A stretch of 64,000 nucleotides of DNA, from positions 1-64,000 of the forward strand of contig CAVKYE010000001.1 in NCBI GenBank assembly GCA_963660615.1. The letters are read 5' to 3'. Within the stretch, counting starts at the first letter, position 1, and each line of letters begins with the position of its first letter. This DNA is from Coprosoma sp963660615. GTDB lineage: Bacteria; Bacillota_I; Bacilli_A; RF39; UBA660. Of this stretch, positions 48,828-58,088 are shown one piece after another. The notes under the pieces were generated by a model, which was given only the letters and a program-made list of their open reading frames with translations, was not told the DNA's origin and ran no database searches. The position numbers were made by a program, and so were the translations under genes.

Positions 48828-49696
48828 AAAATATAATTAGTATTCTCACACTTTTTACATTAGTTATTTGTTTGAGTGGATGTGAGGTTAAGAGAGATAA
48901 TATGGAGGATATAACTATTTATACGACTAGCTATCCTATTGAATATATAACTAAAAGATTATATGGGGAGCACAGTAAAATTTATAGTATATATCCTGAT
49001 GGAATAAATGTGGATAAATATAGTTTAACGAGTAAACAAATAAAGGATTATAGTCAAAGTGATTTGTATATTTTTAGTGGTTTATCTGAGAAGGAAAAGG
49101 GTTATGTTTCAAAGTTAAGGAAGGACAATAGTAAGCTTAAGATAATTGATACTACTTTATCTATGGAATATGAAAATAGTCAAGAAGAGTTATGGCTTGA
49201 TCCTTCGAATCTTCTTATGATGGCTCAAAATATTAAAAAAGGTTTTAAGGAATATATAAATAATTATTATCTAAATAATGATATTAATCAAAACTATGAG
49301 AAGTTAAAAATTGAAACTTCTAATTTAGATGCGAAGCTTAAGCAAACGGCAACTAATGCGGAAAGTAAGGTGATTGTGGCTTCTGATGATATGTTTAAAT
49401 ATTTAGAAAAGTATGGGTTTACGGTTTATTCTTTAGAGGAAAATGATAATCTTACAACTAAAACAATTGAGGATGTTAAGTCTTTGATAAAGCAAGGTAA
49501 AGTAAAACATATATTTGTAAAGGAAAATGAGGATTTAAATAAGACGGTAAAAAGTCTAATAAATAATAATAATTTAGAGACTTTAGAATGGCATACTTTG
49601 ACTAATATTACTGAGGCTCAAAGAACGAATAATTTGAATTATTTTGATTTGATGAATGAAAATATTGAAACTTTAAAAACCGAATTATACAATTAA
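48824..49696 (+). CDS. ZnuA-like substrate-binding lipoprotein lacking the metal His residues
   Basis: A 290-residue lipoprotein with lipobox LSGC at residues 17-20. The scaffold is that of cluster A-I metal-binding proteins (ITIYTTSYPIEYITKRLYGE, SDLYIFSGLSEKEKGYVSKL, IFVKENEDLNKTVKSLI). At the expected ligand sites the His residues are gone: NVDKY instead of DPHxYE, EELWLDPSN instead of HxWLDP, and VIVASDDMFKYLEKYGF instead of SHDAFGYF. No ABC permease or ATPase gene is next to it. It may bind something else or be a structural relic. Its start is coupled to yidD. Confidence 0.8.
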   Translation: MKNIISILTLFTLVICLSGCEVKRDNMEDITIYTTSYPIEYITKRLYGEHSKIYSIYPDGINVDKYSLTSKQIKDYSQSDLYIFSGLSEKEKGYVSKLRKDNSKLKIIDTTLSMEYENSQEELWLDPSNLLMMAQNIKKGFKEYINNYYLNNDINQNYEKLKIETSNLDAKLKQTATNAESKVIVASDDMFKYLEKYGFTVYSLEENDNLTTKTIEDVKSLIKQGKVKHIFVKENEDLNKTVKSLINNNNLETLEWHTLTNITEAQRTNNLNYFDLMNENIETLKTELYN

Positions 49697-49707
49697 TCGG
49701 TTTTTTC
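49677..49707 (+). terminator. Terminator after the lipoprotein gene
   Basis: Arms aaaccga (49677-49683) and tcggttt (49697-49703), continuing into a T-run; the stop codon lies in the loop. Confidence 0.75.
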
Positions 49708-49744
49708 TTTAAAAAAAGTGATATAATATAAAAAAGGAGGATAT

Positions 49745-50398
49745 ATGACAAATAATAATTTATTGCCAAAAGTATTTGCTTGGATGTGTGGTGGTTTACT
49801 ACTTACATTTTTAACAGGAATAGTGTTAGCGATGCAGCCATTAGTAGTTGAAAATTTATTGACGTCATTAAATGGGTTTGGTTTTATAATTATCATTATT
49901 ATAGAACTTGCTCTTGTGATATTTTTATCGGCTAGGATAACTAAGATGAGTCCACTTACGGCTAAGTTAGCTTTTCTAATATATTCGTTTGTAAGTGGGA
50001 TAACTTTTTCGACTATATTCTTGACTTATAATCTTGCATCAATTTTTGTGATTTTCTTAATTTCTGCTGTTTTGTTTGGATTATTTGCTTTGATTGGATT
50101 TGTTACAAAAAAAGATTTAAGTGGTTTAGGTAATTTTCTATTTATGGCTTTAATTGGTGTGATTATATGTATAATAGTAAATTTATTTTTACACAATAGT
50201 ACTTTTGATTTGATAATATCAATTGTAACAGTGCTTGTGTTTATTGGTTTTACAGCTTATGATATGCAGAAGATAAAGTCTTTAGAGTATAGTGGTTTAG
50301 AGGAAGATAATCTTGCTATTTATGGTGCTTTGTCACTATATTTAGATTTTATAAATATTTTTATACAATTACTAAGTATTTTTGGCGAAAGAAAATAG
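49745..50398 (+). CDS. Bax inhibitor-1/YccA-family membrane protein
   Basis: A 217-residue protein with seven membrane helices. It has SFVSGITFSTIF and LVFIGFTAYDMQKIKSL, the family signature with the Asp of the pH-sensing pair in the last two helices. Homologues (BsYetJ) are pH-gated calcium leak channels; the ion here is not shown. Start ATG follows AAAGGAGGATAT and a TATAAT lies at about 49721. Terminated by the hairpin at 50398. Confidence 0.9.
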   Translation: MTNNNLLPKVFAWMCGGLLLTFLTGIVLAMQPLVVENLLTSLNGFGFIIIIIIELALVIFLSARITKMSPLTAKLAFLIYSFVSGITFSTIFLTYNLASIFVIFLISAVLFGLFALIGFVTKKDLSGLGNFLFMALIGVIICIIVNLFLHNSTFDLIISIVTVLVFIGFTAYDMQKIKSLEYSGLEEDNLAIYGALSLYLDFINIFIQLLSIFGERK

Positions 50399-50420
50399 AA
50401 CGGATTGTCCGTTCTTTTTG
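50398..50420 (+). terminator. Terminator after the BI-1 gene
   Basis: Arms gaacgga (50398-50404) and tccgttc (50408-50414) followed by TTTTT. Confidence 0.85.
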
Positions 50421-50428
50421 TTTTGGGA

Positions 50429-51988
50429 TTAATGTTTTTTATAAATATTCATAATGGCTTCTGCTACTCTAATGCCATCCATAGCAGATGAGGTAATTCC
50501 ACCGGCATAACCTGCGCCTTCTCCTGATGGGAAAATACCATTTATATTACACATGAATGTTTCATTTCTATTTATTCTAATTGGTGATGAGGTTCTGGAT
50601 TCTACTCCAGCAATAATAACGTCATCTGCATTAAATCCATTTATTTTGGTATTAAAATAATTCATGGCTTGTATTAAATTTTCACGTATGAATGATGGGA
50701 AGATATCGTTTAGATTGGAAAAGTTGTAATCTCCTTTAAATGTGGGTTTTATTTTTCCGAATGAAGTGGAGATTTTATTGTTTACAAAGTCACCATATAA
50801 TTGAATGGGTATTTTTCCGTTGCCACATGAGTAAGCTTTTTTTTCTAGTTTTTCTTGAAATTTTATACCATCAAGAACGTCTTGTCCATAATCTATGGGA
50901 TTTATGTTTACTACAATTGCACTGTTTGCGTTTTCCCCTTTTCTATCGTGGTAACTCATACCGTTTATTGCAAGCATTTCTTTTGATGAAGAAGCGTTAA
51001 CGACATATCCTCCTGGGCACATGCAGAAAGAATAAACTGATCTTTCTTTATTATAAGTAAGTTTATAACTAGCGGGGCCGAAAAATTGAGCCATTTTTTT
51101 ATATTGATTTTCATTAATTAGTTTTTGGGGATGGATTACTCTTATGCCGACGGCAAATGGTTTACTGGTCATTTTAATGTTTTTGTTTTTGAGCATTTTA
51201 AAGGTGTCTCTAGCACTATGACCGATGGCTAAAACTAGAATGTCACATGGGATAATTTCATCGTTTATTAATACTGAAGTAATTTTATTATTGTTAATGA
51301 AAATGTCTTTTAATGTTGTATTGTATTTAAATTTTCCACCTTTTTTTATGATGTAGTTACGCATGTTTTTTACTACATTTTTTAAAATATCTGTGCCTAT
51401 ATGGGGCTTGTTATCATATAGTATTTCTTCTGGTGCACCAAATTTTACGAAGGTTTCAAATACCTTTCTCATTCTAAAGTTTTTGTCTTTAACTAGGGTG
51501 TTTAATTTACCATCAGAAAATGTTCCAGCTCCTCCTTCGCCAAATTGGACGTTACTGTTTTCATCTAGTTTTCCTGTTTCCCAAAATAAATCAACTTTTT
51601 TGGTTCTTTCATCAACATCGTCCCCTCTTTCTATGATGATTGGTTTATATCCGTATTCACACAAAAGATAGGCACAGAAAAGTCCAGCTGGACCGCTTCC
51701 ACAGATTATGGGATTTGATTTTAGTTCTTTATTTCCTTTTGGGGTAAATTTATATGTTTCATCTTCTAAAAGAAAAATGTCTTTTGATGAGTTTTTCTTT
51801 AATATTTCTTGTTCGTTTTTGAGTGAAACGGCACATTCATAAACATAAAAGGCTCCTTTTCTAGCATCTATGGATCTTTTTCTTATGGAATAGTTTATAA
51901 TATCGTTTTCTTTTATTTTTAGTTTTTTTGAAATAGATGTTTTTATATCATCAAAAATTTTAACTTTTAATTGTCTAACTACAAGCAT
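50429..51988 (-). CDS. FAD-dependent dehydrogenase, COG2509 type
   Basis: About 519 residues. I start at ATG 51986-51988 (MLVVRQLKVKIFDDIKTSIS), which has AAAGGATATATAAT before it; a longer frame would run into the upstream gene. After an N-terminal domain of 90 residues comes the FAD-binding GSGPAGLFCAYLLCEYGY and GEGGAGTFSDGKL, and near the C-terminus SGEGAGYAGGITSSAMDGI. It is a conserved, poorly characterised flavoprotein family. Adjacent to another flavoprotein gene on the same strand, one base apart. Confidence 0.9.
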   Translation of the reverse strand: MLVVRQLKVKIFDDIKTSISKKLKIKENDIINYSIRKRSIDARKGAFYVYECAVSLKNEQEILKKNSSKDIFLLEDETYKFTPKGNKELKSNPIICGSGPAGLFCAYLLCEYGYKPIIIERGDDVDERTKKVDLFWETGKLDENSNVQFGEGGAGTFSDGKLNTLVKDKNFRMRKVFETFVKFGAPEEILYDNKPHIGTDILKNVVKNMRNYIIKKGGKFKYNTTLKDIFINNNKITSVLINDEIIPCDILVLAIGHSARDTFKMLKNKNIKMTSKPFAVGIRVIHPQKLINENQYKKMAQFFGPASYKLTYNKERSVYSFCMCPGGYVVNASSSKEMLAINGMSYHDRKGENANSAIVVNINPIDYGQDVLDGIKFQEKLEKKAYSCGNGKIPIQLYGDFVNNKISTSFGKIKPTFKGDYNFSNLNDIFPSFIRENLIQAMNYFNTKINGFNADDVIIAGVESRTSSPIRINRNETFMCNINGIFPSGEGAGYAGGITSSAMDGIRVAEAIMNIYKKH

Positions 51989-51989
51989 A

Positions 51990-53192
51990 TTATATATCCT
52001 TTCCTGCAAGCATTCCACTAATAAAAGCAAATCCTAAATTATATCCACCACATTTACCACATACGTCAAGGATTTCTCCTGTTAGATATAAGTCTTTTGT
52101 TTTTTGGGATTCCATTGTTTGTGGGTTTATTTCTTTTAGAGAAACTCCACCTATTGAGGCTTGAGCTTTATTAAAAGAGTTGTAGCCTGTTACTTTAAAA
52201 TCAAAACTGTAAAGGCCTCTAGCTAGGGCTAGTTTTTCATCTTTTTTTAGGTTATTAAAGTTTTTATTGGAATCAATATTTATACTTGATAAAATAGCTT
52301 TTACTAGTTTATAGTTAAGCATTCCTTCTAATAGTTGGATAAGGTTTCTATTAGGGAGCATTGTGCTACGGTTTTCTAAGAAGTCTAGGGTTTCTGAAAT
52401 ACTATTTAATTTTAAAAATGGGATAAAGTTAATTTTTAAATATACATTTTTTGATGATGATAATGCTTTGTTTGCTTTTATGCTTAAGTTAAAGGCACAA
52501 ACACCACTTATACCATAATCGGTAAGTTGGACTTGGCCTTTTTCTTGAGCTGTTTGGACGCCTTCTATAAAAAGTTCTATTATGGCATCGCTTCTTACTC
52601 CACTCCAAATTTTGAGGTATTTTCCATTTCCATGAAGGCCTGTTAAGGCTGGAAGTAAAGGATTTATGGTATGATTAAATAAACGGGCTATGTCATATCC
52701 TGTTGGAATGTAATCTTTAAATGAAGCGGCAGAGCCTGTGGCTAAAATAACTTTATCAGCATAAATTTCATTATTGATAATAAATTTTTTTTCTTTTTTT
52801 AAACTCGTAACTTCGTAATCACAAATAATTTTGACTCCTCTAAGTTTGCACTCAAGTTCTAAGGCTTCTTTTACACTAAAAGCGGTATTGGAAGTGGGAT
52901 AGTAATAACCATCTTTTATTAAAGGGATAATACCTATTTTTTTAAAAAATTCTTTGATTGTGAGGATGTTTTTTGATGATAGTATTTTATCTAAAACATC
53001 TTTATCAAATGTTTCATAAAAATCACTACTCATATTTTCATTAAAATAATTACATCTACCGTTCCCACTGATAGTTATTTTTTTTCCAGTAGAATGTTTA
53101 GTTTCTAAAACTGTAACTTCATTTTTTTTAGATGCATAAATGGCTGATGTAAGTCCAGATGCTCCACCACCAATAATAACAACTTTAGTCAT
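51990..53192 (-). CDS. HI0933-family flavoprotein (BaiN/YhiN-like)
   Basis: A 400-residue NAD(P)/FAD-dependent oxidoreductase. The dinucleotide motif is VVIIGGGASGLTSAIYASK, followed by GKKITISGNGRCNYFN, the HI0933 signature. The C-terminus VCGKCGGYNLGFAFISGMLAG is the family's second signature. The closest characterised relative, BaiN, acts on bile-acid intermediates in a gut Clostridium; that role cannot be transferred from the sequence alone. It is coupled to the downstream flavoprotein gene. Confidence 0.9.
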   Translation of the reverse strand: MTKVVIIGGGASGLTSAIYASKKNEVTVLETKHSTGKKITISGNGRCNYFNENMSSDFYETFDKDVLDKILSSKNILTIKEFFKKIGIIPLIKDGYYYPTSNTAFSVKEALELECKLRGVKIICDYEVTSLKKEKKFIINNEIYADKVILATGSAASFKDYIPTGYDIARLFNHTINPLLPALTGLHGNGKYLKIWSGVRSDAIIELFIEGVQTAQEKGQVQLTDYGISGVCAFNLSIKANKALSSSKNVYLKINFIPFLKLNSISETLDFLENRSTMLPNRNLIQLLEGMLNYKLVKAILSSINIDSNKNFNNLKKDEKLALARGLYSFDFKVTGYNSFNKAQASIGGVSLKEINPQTMESQKTKDLYLTGEILDVCGKCGGYNLGFAFISGMLAGKDI

Positions 53193-53325
53193 AATTTCAC
53201 CTTCTTAAATATTTCTGTAAATATTATAATATATTTCAAAAGAAATTAAAAGAAAAATACAACTATTAATTATCTACTGATAAAATTATGATATATTTCT
53301 ATTTTTTTCTTTTATAGTTAGAAAC

Positions 53326-53427
53326 TCATTTATGCCTACTTATATTTAAAACTATTCCCATACTAATTAGGGTAATCATTAAACTAGAGCCTCCATATGA
53401 TAGAAATGGAAGGGTTACTCCAGTTGC
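53326..53427 (-). pseudogene. 3' remnant of an FtsW/RodA/SpoVE-family gene at the element junction
   Basis: The minus strand reads ATGVTLPFLSYGGSSLMITL and continues to ISRHK-stop, the conserved C-terminus of SEDS glycosyltransferases (usual TGVPLPFVSYGGSS). The frame stops being SEDS-like at about 53427 and meets a TAA six bases further, where mobile-element sequence begins. So the gene has been split, with its 5' part expected at the far end of the element outside the window, or this is a leftover 3' tail after the gene was restored there. Confidence 0.85.
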
Positions 53428-53462
53428 CCTTTATAGTGTGGTAAAAAAATAAGGGGTTGCCT
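53421..53462. other. Element attachment junction (att)
   Basis: The chromosomal cagttgcc (53421-53428) meets element DNA here. The motif gttgcc followed by cttt or tttc occurs twice (53423-53428 and 53457-53462), perhaps recombinase arm sites. The other junction is outside the window, so the core cannot be defined. Confidence 0.55.
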
Positions 53463-53478
53463 TTCGTATGTGGTATTT

Positions 53479-55092
53479 TTAATTCCTAATAGTGCTTGCA
53501 AGATAAGATAACACTTTAAATTTTAAATTAATTTTGACTTCTTTTTTATCACCATAATCATAAACAACAATGCTATCTATTAATCTTTTAATCAATGTTC
53601 TACTTGGTTCTTTCATACTTACATACTTTTCAACTAAATCCCTGCAACGAGTAAAATTCATTTCAGCTCGTTCATTCGATAAATCATTATATTTAGACTC
53701 TAATTTTTCTTTTTCTTTATTTAAGGCTTGAAACTTATCTTCATGTTCTTGTGATAATTTTTTGAATATTTCTAGTGATATATGACCTTCCAATTTGTCA
53801 TTATATAAATTAGATATTGCATTCGTTTCTTTATCAATTTTTATTTGTAATGCATCTATATTATTTTTTAACTCTAGTAAATCTTTATTATAGATATAAA
53901 CGGAATCTTCTACTAGATTTCTAATATCATAATGTTTTATGAATTCTTCGCCAATTTCTTTTAAATAATTTATTACATCTTTTTCTAATAAATCATAGTT
54001 TAATCTATTAGGAGTACAACCAGATGCTTTTCCTTTTCTATTATAGTAATTACAACTTGTATATTTTGTTTGAGTTTGAACATTTCTTTTATGCGTAATA
54101 CCTAAAGAACGACCACAATTACCACATATAAGCAGACCAGATAATAAATACTTATCAAAATCTCTTTCTTTTGGTGTAGTATGTCTTTTCTTTATAATTT
54201 CTTGTACTTTATCAAAATCTTCTATACTTATAATAGGTTCGTGTGTATTTTTAACTACGATGTATTCTTCTTTTTTTAATTTACGACATTTTTTATTGTT
54301 ATAACTTATTTTTTCGTTTGTATGTTGTACCATGTTGCCAATATACATTTCATTAGTTAAGATATTTCTTAATGTAGAATGTTTCCAAATACCATTTCCG
54401 TTATTTTCTGTAACTTTCAAGCCTCTGGGCTCTTTTTTATATACTATTGGAATAGGAATTTGCTTTTCAGTTAATTTTCTAGCAATTACGCAAACACCAT
54501 CACCATCAAGTGCAAGAGAAAATATTAATTTAACAATTTCACTTGCCTCAGGATCGATAATTAATTTATGATGATTGCTAGGATCTTTCATGTAGCCATA
54601 GCAAGGAAATGAGCCAATATAATCTCCTTTTTCTTGTCTAACTCTAAATGAAGATTTCACTTTTTTAGATACATCTCTTAAATATAAATCATTAACACCT
54701 AATCTTAAGCCTAACATTGAATCACCAATTAACGAATCGTATGAATCGTTAATAGCAATATATCTAACATTATGTTCTAAAAAGAATTCCTCTATATATT
54801 TACCTGTACCATACATTTCACGACCTAATCTTGATAAGTCCTTTGTAATGACACAATTTATTAGTCCATTTTCAATATCTTGTATCATTTCTACAAAAGC
54901 TGGTCTTTCAAAATTACCACCAGAATAACCATCATCAACATATTCTTTAATAAGATTTAAACCATTATGCTTTGCAAATGAACTGATTATCATTCTTTGA
55001 CTTGATATTGAAGATGATTCGTCATTTTTTCCAATATCATCTTTTGAAAGTCTTAAATAATCTGCACATTTATAGATTTGATTTCCTATCAT
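53479..55092 (-). CDS. Large serine recombinase (site-specific integrase)
   Basis: A 537-residue recombinase that should excise and integrate the element. The N-terminal resolvase domain has the nucleophile Ser16 in YLRLSKDD, then SSSISSQRMII, EYVDDGYSGGNFERPAFVEM and ITKDLSRLGREM. The recombinase domain follows, and a zinc ribbon with CGNCGRSLG and later Cys (TSCNYYNRKGKASGC). The C-terminal coiled coil (about 410-480) is typical of large serine integrases. It is 50 bases from the att junction, as usual. Confidence 0.95.
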   Translation of the reverse strand: MIGNQIYKCADYLRLSKDDIGKNDESSSISSQRMIISSFAKHNGLNLIKEYVDDGYSGGNFERPAFVEMIQDIENGLINCVITKDLSRLGREMYGTGKYIEEFFLEHNVRYIAINDSYDSLIGDSMLGLRLGVNDLYLRDVSKKVKSSFRVRQEKGDYIGSFPCYGYMKDPSNHHKLIIDPEASEIVKLIFSLALDGDGVCVIARKLTEKQIPIPIVYKKEPRGLKVTENNGNGIWKHSTLRNILTNEMYIGNMVQHTNEKISYNNKKCRKLKKEEYIVVKNTHEPIISIEDFDKVQEIIKKRHTTPKERDFDKYLLSGLLICGNCGRSLGITHKRNVQTQTKYTSCNYYNRKGKASGCTPNRLNYDLLEKDVINYLKEIGEEFIKHYDIRNLVEDSVYIYNKDLLELKNNIDALQIKIDKETNAISNLYNDKLEGHISLEIFKKLSQEHEDKFQALNKEKEKLESKYNDLSNERAEMNFTRCRDLVEKYVSMKEPSRTLIKRLIDSIVVYDYGDKKEVKINLKFKVLSYLASTIRN

Positions 55093-55134
55093 ATATTCTT
55101 ATTCCTCCTTTTTAATGATAGGGGTCTAAAATAT

Positions 55135-55377
55135 CTACGATTGCATGGTACCATCATTTTTAGTTTTTTGCAACTCATCTAATACACCTCCAAATAGTAA
55201 TTTTTTCTTATATAGTTCTTCTTTAAAAGTTCTATTAATAATTGTTTTCAAATCATCTCCATTTTCATTAAATACAAACTCCAATTTTACAATTTTATTT
55301 CCGTACATTTTAATCATTGGATCACCCATTTTAAGAGTATGATTAAAATTTGAAATTATGTTATTAGAGTTAGACAT
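55135..55377 (-). CDS. Small element-encoded protein, unknown
   Basis: An 80-residue protein with an N-terminal Asn-rich part and MYGNKIVKLEFVFNENGDDL, then a helical basic end KEELYKKKLLFGGVLDELQK. It overlaps the coupling-protein gene by 8 bases and lies next to the recombinase gene. It could be an excision-directionality or accessory factor by position only; no domain is recognised. Confidence 0.6.
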   Translation of the reverse strand: MSNSNNIISNFNHTLKMGDPMIKMYGNKIVKLEFVFNENGDDLKTIINRTFKEELYKKKLLFGGVLDELQKTKNDGTMQS

Positions 55378-57400
55378 TATTTTTGTTATTCCTTTCTAAA
55401 GTCAAATCTTTTTCTAATGGGTTTTTTAAATGTATTTCGATAGTAGATTTAGTGTTATTACCATTATCAATCTCTAAATGATACACTTCTTTATTTATTT
55501 TTCCTTTTAGAAATATTGATTCTTTTGTATTTAATGGTTCTTTTAATTCAAAACTAGCAAATGTACGATTATTATTTTCTTTAAATTCAAATATTTTAAT
55601 TTTATCTTTTAATAAATCATTAACAATATTAACAATATTATTTAATTTATTAATTTCTTCAGTTTTAAACTTGTCATAAAATGAAAGTTCTTCTTTATTT
55701 ATTTCTTTGTTATTTCTATTTCTATATAATCTATCATACCTTGTTTGTATGTTTTCAACTGTAAAATATGTATAACTTAAGTCTTCAAGTGGAGTTATTT
55801 TTCTTTTTAATTCACCACTTGAATAACAAGATAATCTTTTATATATAACAGTATCTCTAAATATTGGATAACCTATATTTGGAAATATAATAGTTTTGTA
55901 ATGCAAGTTTTTTACTTCATCTGGGGTTAATAAATCACGACCTATTAAGGATGTTGATTTGTTGCCATTGTAATTAGTTAAACTTACAGATTGACTTATA
56001 GAAGAAGATTCTAAGGTCATACGACCTAAGCGTTTACTTATTGCCTCAGCCGTTTCCATAGTATTCGTTTTCAAGTAAGCCATCCCAGAATTATCAAGTA
56101 TTATTTGTGCGACCTCTTTACCATAAACATTGTCTAATTGACTTAAACTTTGAATAAATAGATGATACCTAAGTCCTCTTGAACGGGCAACAGAAATTAT
56201 TGATTCTATACTTGGTTCTACAAGTGGTGGACAATTAGAAAATTCATCACATATCCAATCTATTTCAATAGGACATTTTTTATTTTCAGTAGAATTAGCA
56301 AGTTTTACTAGTTCTTTATATAAAAGTCCTAGAATAATAGTTACAAGCGTATAATAAATTTTATCTTCATCTGGAACTATAACAAATAGTGCTGATTGTT
56401 CTTTACCCAAAATGTCAAAATCAAAATCAGATCTACTGGTTACATTAGCAACATTAACATCATCAAATATCGCCATTTTCTCACTAAATACACTAGTAAT
56501 TGATTTATATGTATTTTCACTAGATGATAATATTGGTATTAAACTATCTTTGGATTTACTTCCATAAGGCTTTTGCTCTATATAAAACTTAAACTTTTTA
56601 GCATTTTTATCTTCCATAGTAGAATTTTGAAACTTACGAATAGATGTCATTGTTATTTGTTCTCTTTTAATTTTTCCATCTTTATATTCCTCTAAGAAAA
56701 AACCAATTAATCCCTCTAATAAATTTTTGGCACTATTATTCCAAAAAGGATCTTTGCCTTGAGTTTTATCATAAGTAATCATTGATGCCAAAGAAGTTAT
56801 TAATCTATTAGTTTCAGCATAACTAGATATAGATTTATTTTGATAATCAAGTTTTAAGTCAACATTATCAGTTTCATTAATTAACTTGTCATACTTAATA
56901 AAATTTTCATATTCGCATATAATAGGTTCTAATATATTAATATGATTAGAAAGTTCTGGATGTCTAAAATCTATGGTTAAAACCTTATAACCTTTATCAT
57001 GTAACATTTTAGAAGTTGCATGATAAATTTCTCCTTTAGGATCGGTTACAAAAACACTTCTTTTAACTTTAGCATTTGCAATAAAACTAATCATAGGAAT
57101 AACTGCAGTTACACTTTTTCCAGAACCACTTGATCCTAAATAAACATAATGTGGTGTTTCTTTATCAAACCATACATGAGATATATTTTTATCATAATAA
57201 ACTGGGAAGCCGACTTCATTAATATTACTAATTTTTTCTTTTGTAAAATTCTTATTTATTTCATTAAATGTAGAAAATCTAGCCGAACCATACTCATTAT
57301 TATTTTTAATTTTATGCTTTGCAATAATTGGCTCTATATAAATAAAGCATATTATAAAAATTATTAGTATAGTAAGTAAGATAATAAGGGATAAACTCAT
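55370..57400 (-). CDS. virD4: Type IV secretion coupling protein, VirD4/TraG type
   Basis: A 676-residue DNA-pumping ATPase that links the relaxosome to the conjugation channel. Two N-terminal hydrophobic residues blocks (LIILLTILIIFIICFIYIEP) form a membrane anchor. Walker A is YLGSSGSGKSVTAVIPM; Walker B is PIEIDWICDEFSNCPPLVEP; SVARSRGLRYHLFIQSLSQL is the conserved arginine-containing segment. Full length. The matching relaxase is at 60199. Confidence 0.93.
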   Translation of the reverse strand: MSLSLIILLTILIIFIICFIYIEPIIAKHKIKNNNEYGSARFSTFNEINKNFTKEKISNINEVGFPVYYDKNISHVWFDKETPHYVYLGSSGSGKSVTAVIPMISFIANAKVKRSVFVTDPKGEIYHATSKMLHDKGYKVLTIDFRHPELSNHINILEPIICEYENFIKYDKLINETDNVDLKLDYQNKSISSYAETNRLITSLASMITYDKTQGKDPFWNNSAKNLLEGLIGFFLEEYKDGKIKREQITMTSIRKFQNSTMEDKNAKKFKFYIEQKPYGSKSKDSLIPILSSSENTYKSITSVFSEKMAIFDDVNVANVTSRSDFDFDILGKEQSALFVIVPDEDKIYYTLVTIILGLLYKELVKLANSTENKKCPIEIDWICDEFSNCPPLVEPSIESIISVARSRGLRYHLFIQSLSQLDNVYGKEVAQIILDNSGMAYLKTNTMETAEAISKRLGRMTLESSSISQSVSLTNYNGNKSTSLIGRDLLTPDEVKNLHYKTIIFPNIGYPIFRDTVIYKRLSCYSSGELKRKITPLEDLSYTYFTVENIQTRYDRLYRNRNNKEINKEELSFYDKFKTEEINKLNNIVNIVNDLLKDKIKIFEFKENNNRTFASFELKEPLNTKESIFLKGKINKEVYHLEIDNGNNTKSTIEIHLKNPLEKDLTLERNNKNNV

Positions 57401-57424
57401 AGTCTATCCCTCACTAAATTACTT

Positions 57425-57646
57425 CTATAAATCATAATCCTCCATATCATCTAGTTCTTTTTCTGAATCATAATATAAATCTTCAAACATATTAATATCT
57501 ATTTTAGATAAATCTAAATAAATTTCTTTATTACCATAATATTGTTTCAATTTTAAAATTGAATCATTCTTAAAACTAAATTCTTTAGATGAATTTAAAA
57601 TTGTTTGAAAATCATCAAACTTTTCTTCAATATTATTCGTATTCAT
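57425..57646 (-). CDS. Small acidic element protein
   Basis: I start at ATG 57644-57646 because it follows TCGGAGGTTGATT, inside the end of the upstream gene. The 73-residue product starts MNTNNIEEKFDDFQTILNSS and has many Asp/Glu (EKELDDMEDYDL at the end). It overlaps the upstream gene by 14 bases. Unknown. Confidence 0.6.
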   Translation of the reverse strand: MNTNNIEEKFDDFQTILNSSKEFSFKNDSILKLKQYYGNKEIYLDLSKIDINMFEDLYYDSEKELDDMEDYDL

Positions 57647-58088
57647 AATCAACCTCCGATTCTTTTTGTAAAACCTCTTTTTTAGCAAGTTCTAACCCAT
57701 GACTTAAAGTAGGACTATTAAAAATTTGCTCCCTAGTTAGTTCTAAGGCATTTAATGTTTCATCTAATTCATGAGTATAACTATACTCGTGATTTTCAAG
57801 TTCACTTACAAACATATCCTTGATATAACCATCACCAGTTTTATCTGCTTCGATTAAATTATTATGTTCTTTTCTAAGTTTGTCCCACATATCATAATAT
57901 TTTTTAACATCAGTTTTTTTTATAAAACCACCTCCACCAATAGATACAACTTTATCTATATCAGTAGGTTTTAAGCCTAATTCTTTCATACTTTGATTAA
58001 ATTGCTCATCAGAAAAAGCAAATTTCATTGGAAAGTCATCAACAATTTTTTGATGTTTTTCCTTTATTTCATCATATTTATTATTCAT
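57633..58088 (-). CDS. Element protein, DUF7659-like
   Basis: I start at ATG 58086-58088, nine bases after AAGGAGG. The 151-residue acidic product has KFAFSDEQFNQSMKELGLKP, VVSIGGGGFIKKTDVKKYYD and YIKDMFVSELENHEYSYTHE, a set found in proteins next to coupling-protein genes of Firmicutes elements. Function unknown. It overlaps the methyltransferase gene. Confidence 0.65.
   Translation of the reverse strand: MNNKYDEIKEKHQKIVDDFPMKFAFSDEQFNQSMKELGLKPTDIDKVVSIGGGGFIKKTDVKKYYDMWDKLRKEHNNLIEADKTGDGYIKDMFVSELENHEYSYTHELDETLNALELTREQIFNSPTLSHGLELAKKEVLQKESEVDYEYE

Noticed and set aside
49693..49896. Minus-strand frame of 67 residues
   Set aside because: Antisense to the BI-1 gene and across a terminator; no ribosome binding site.
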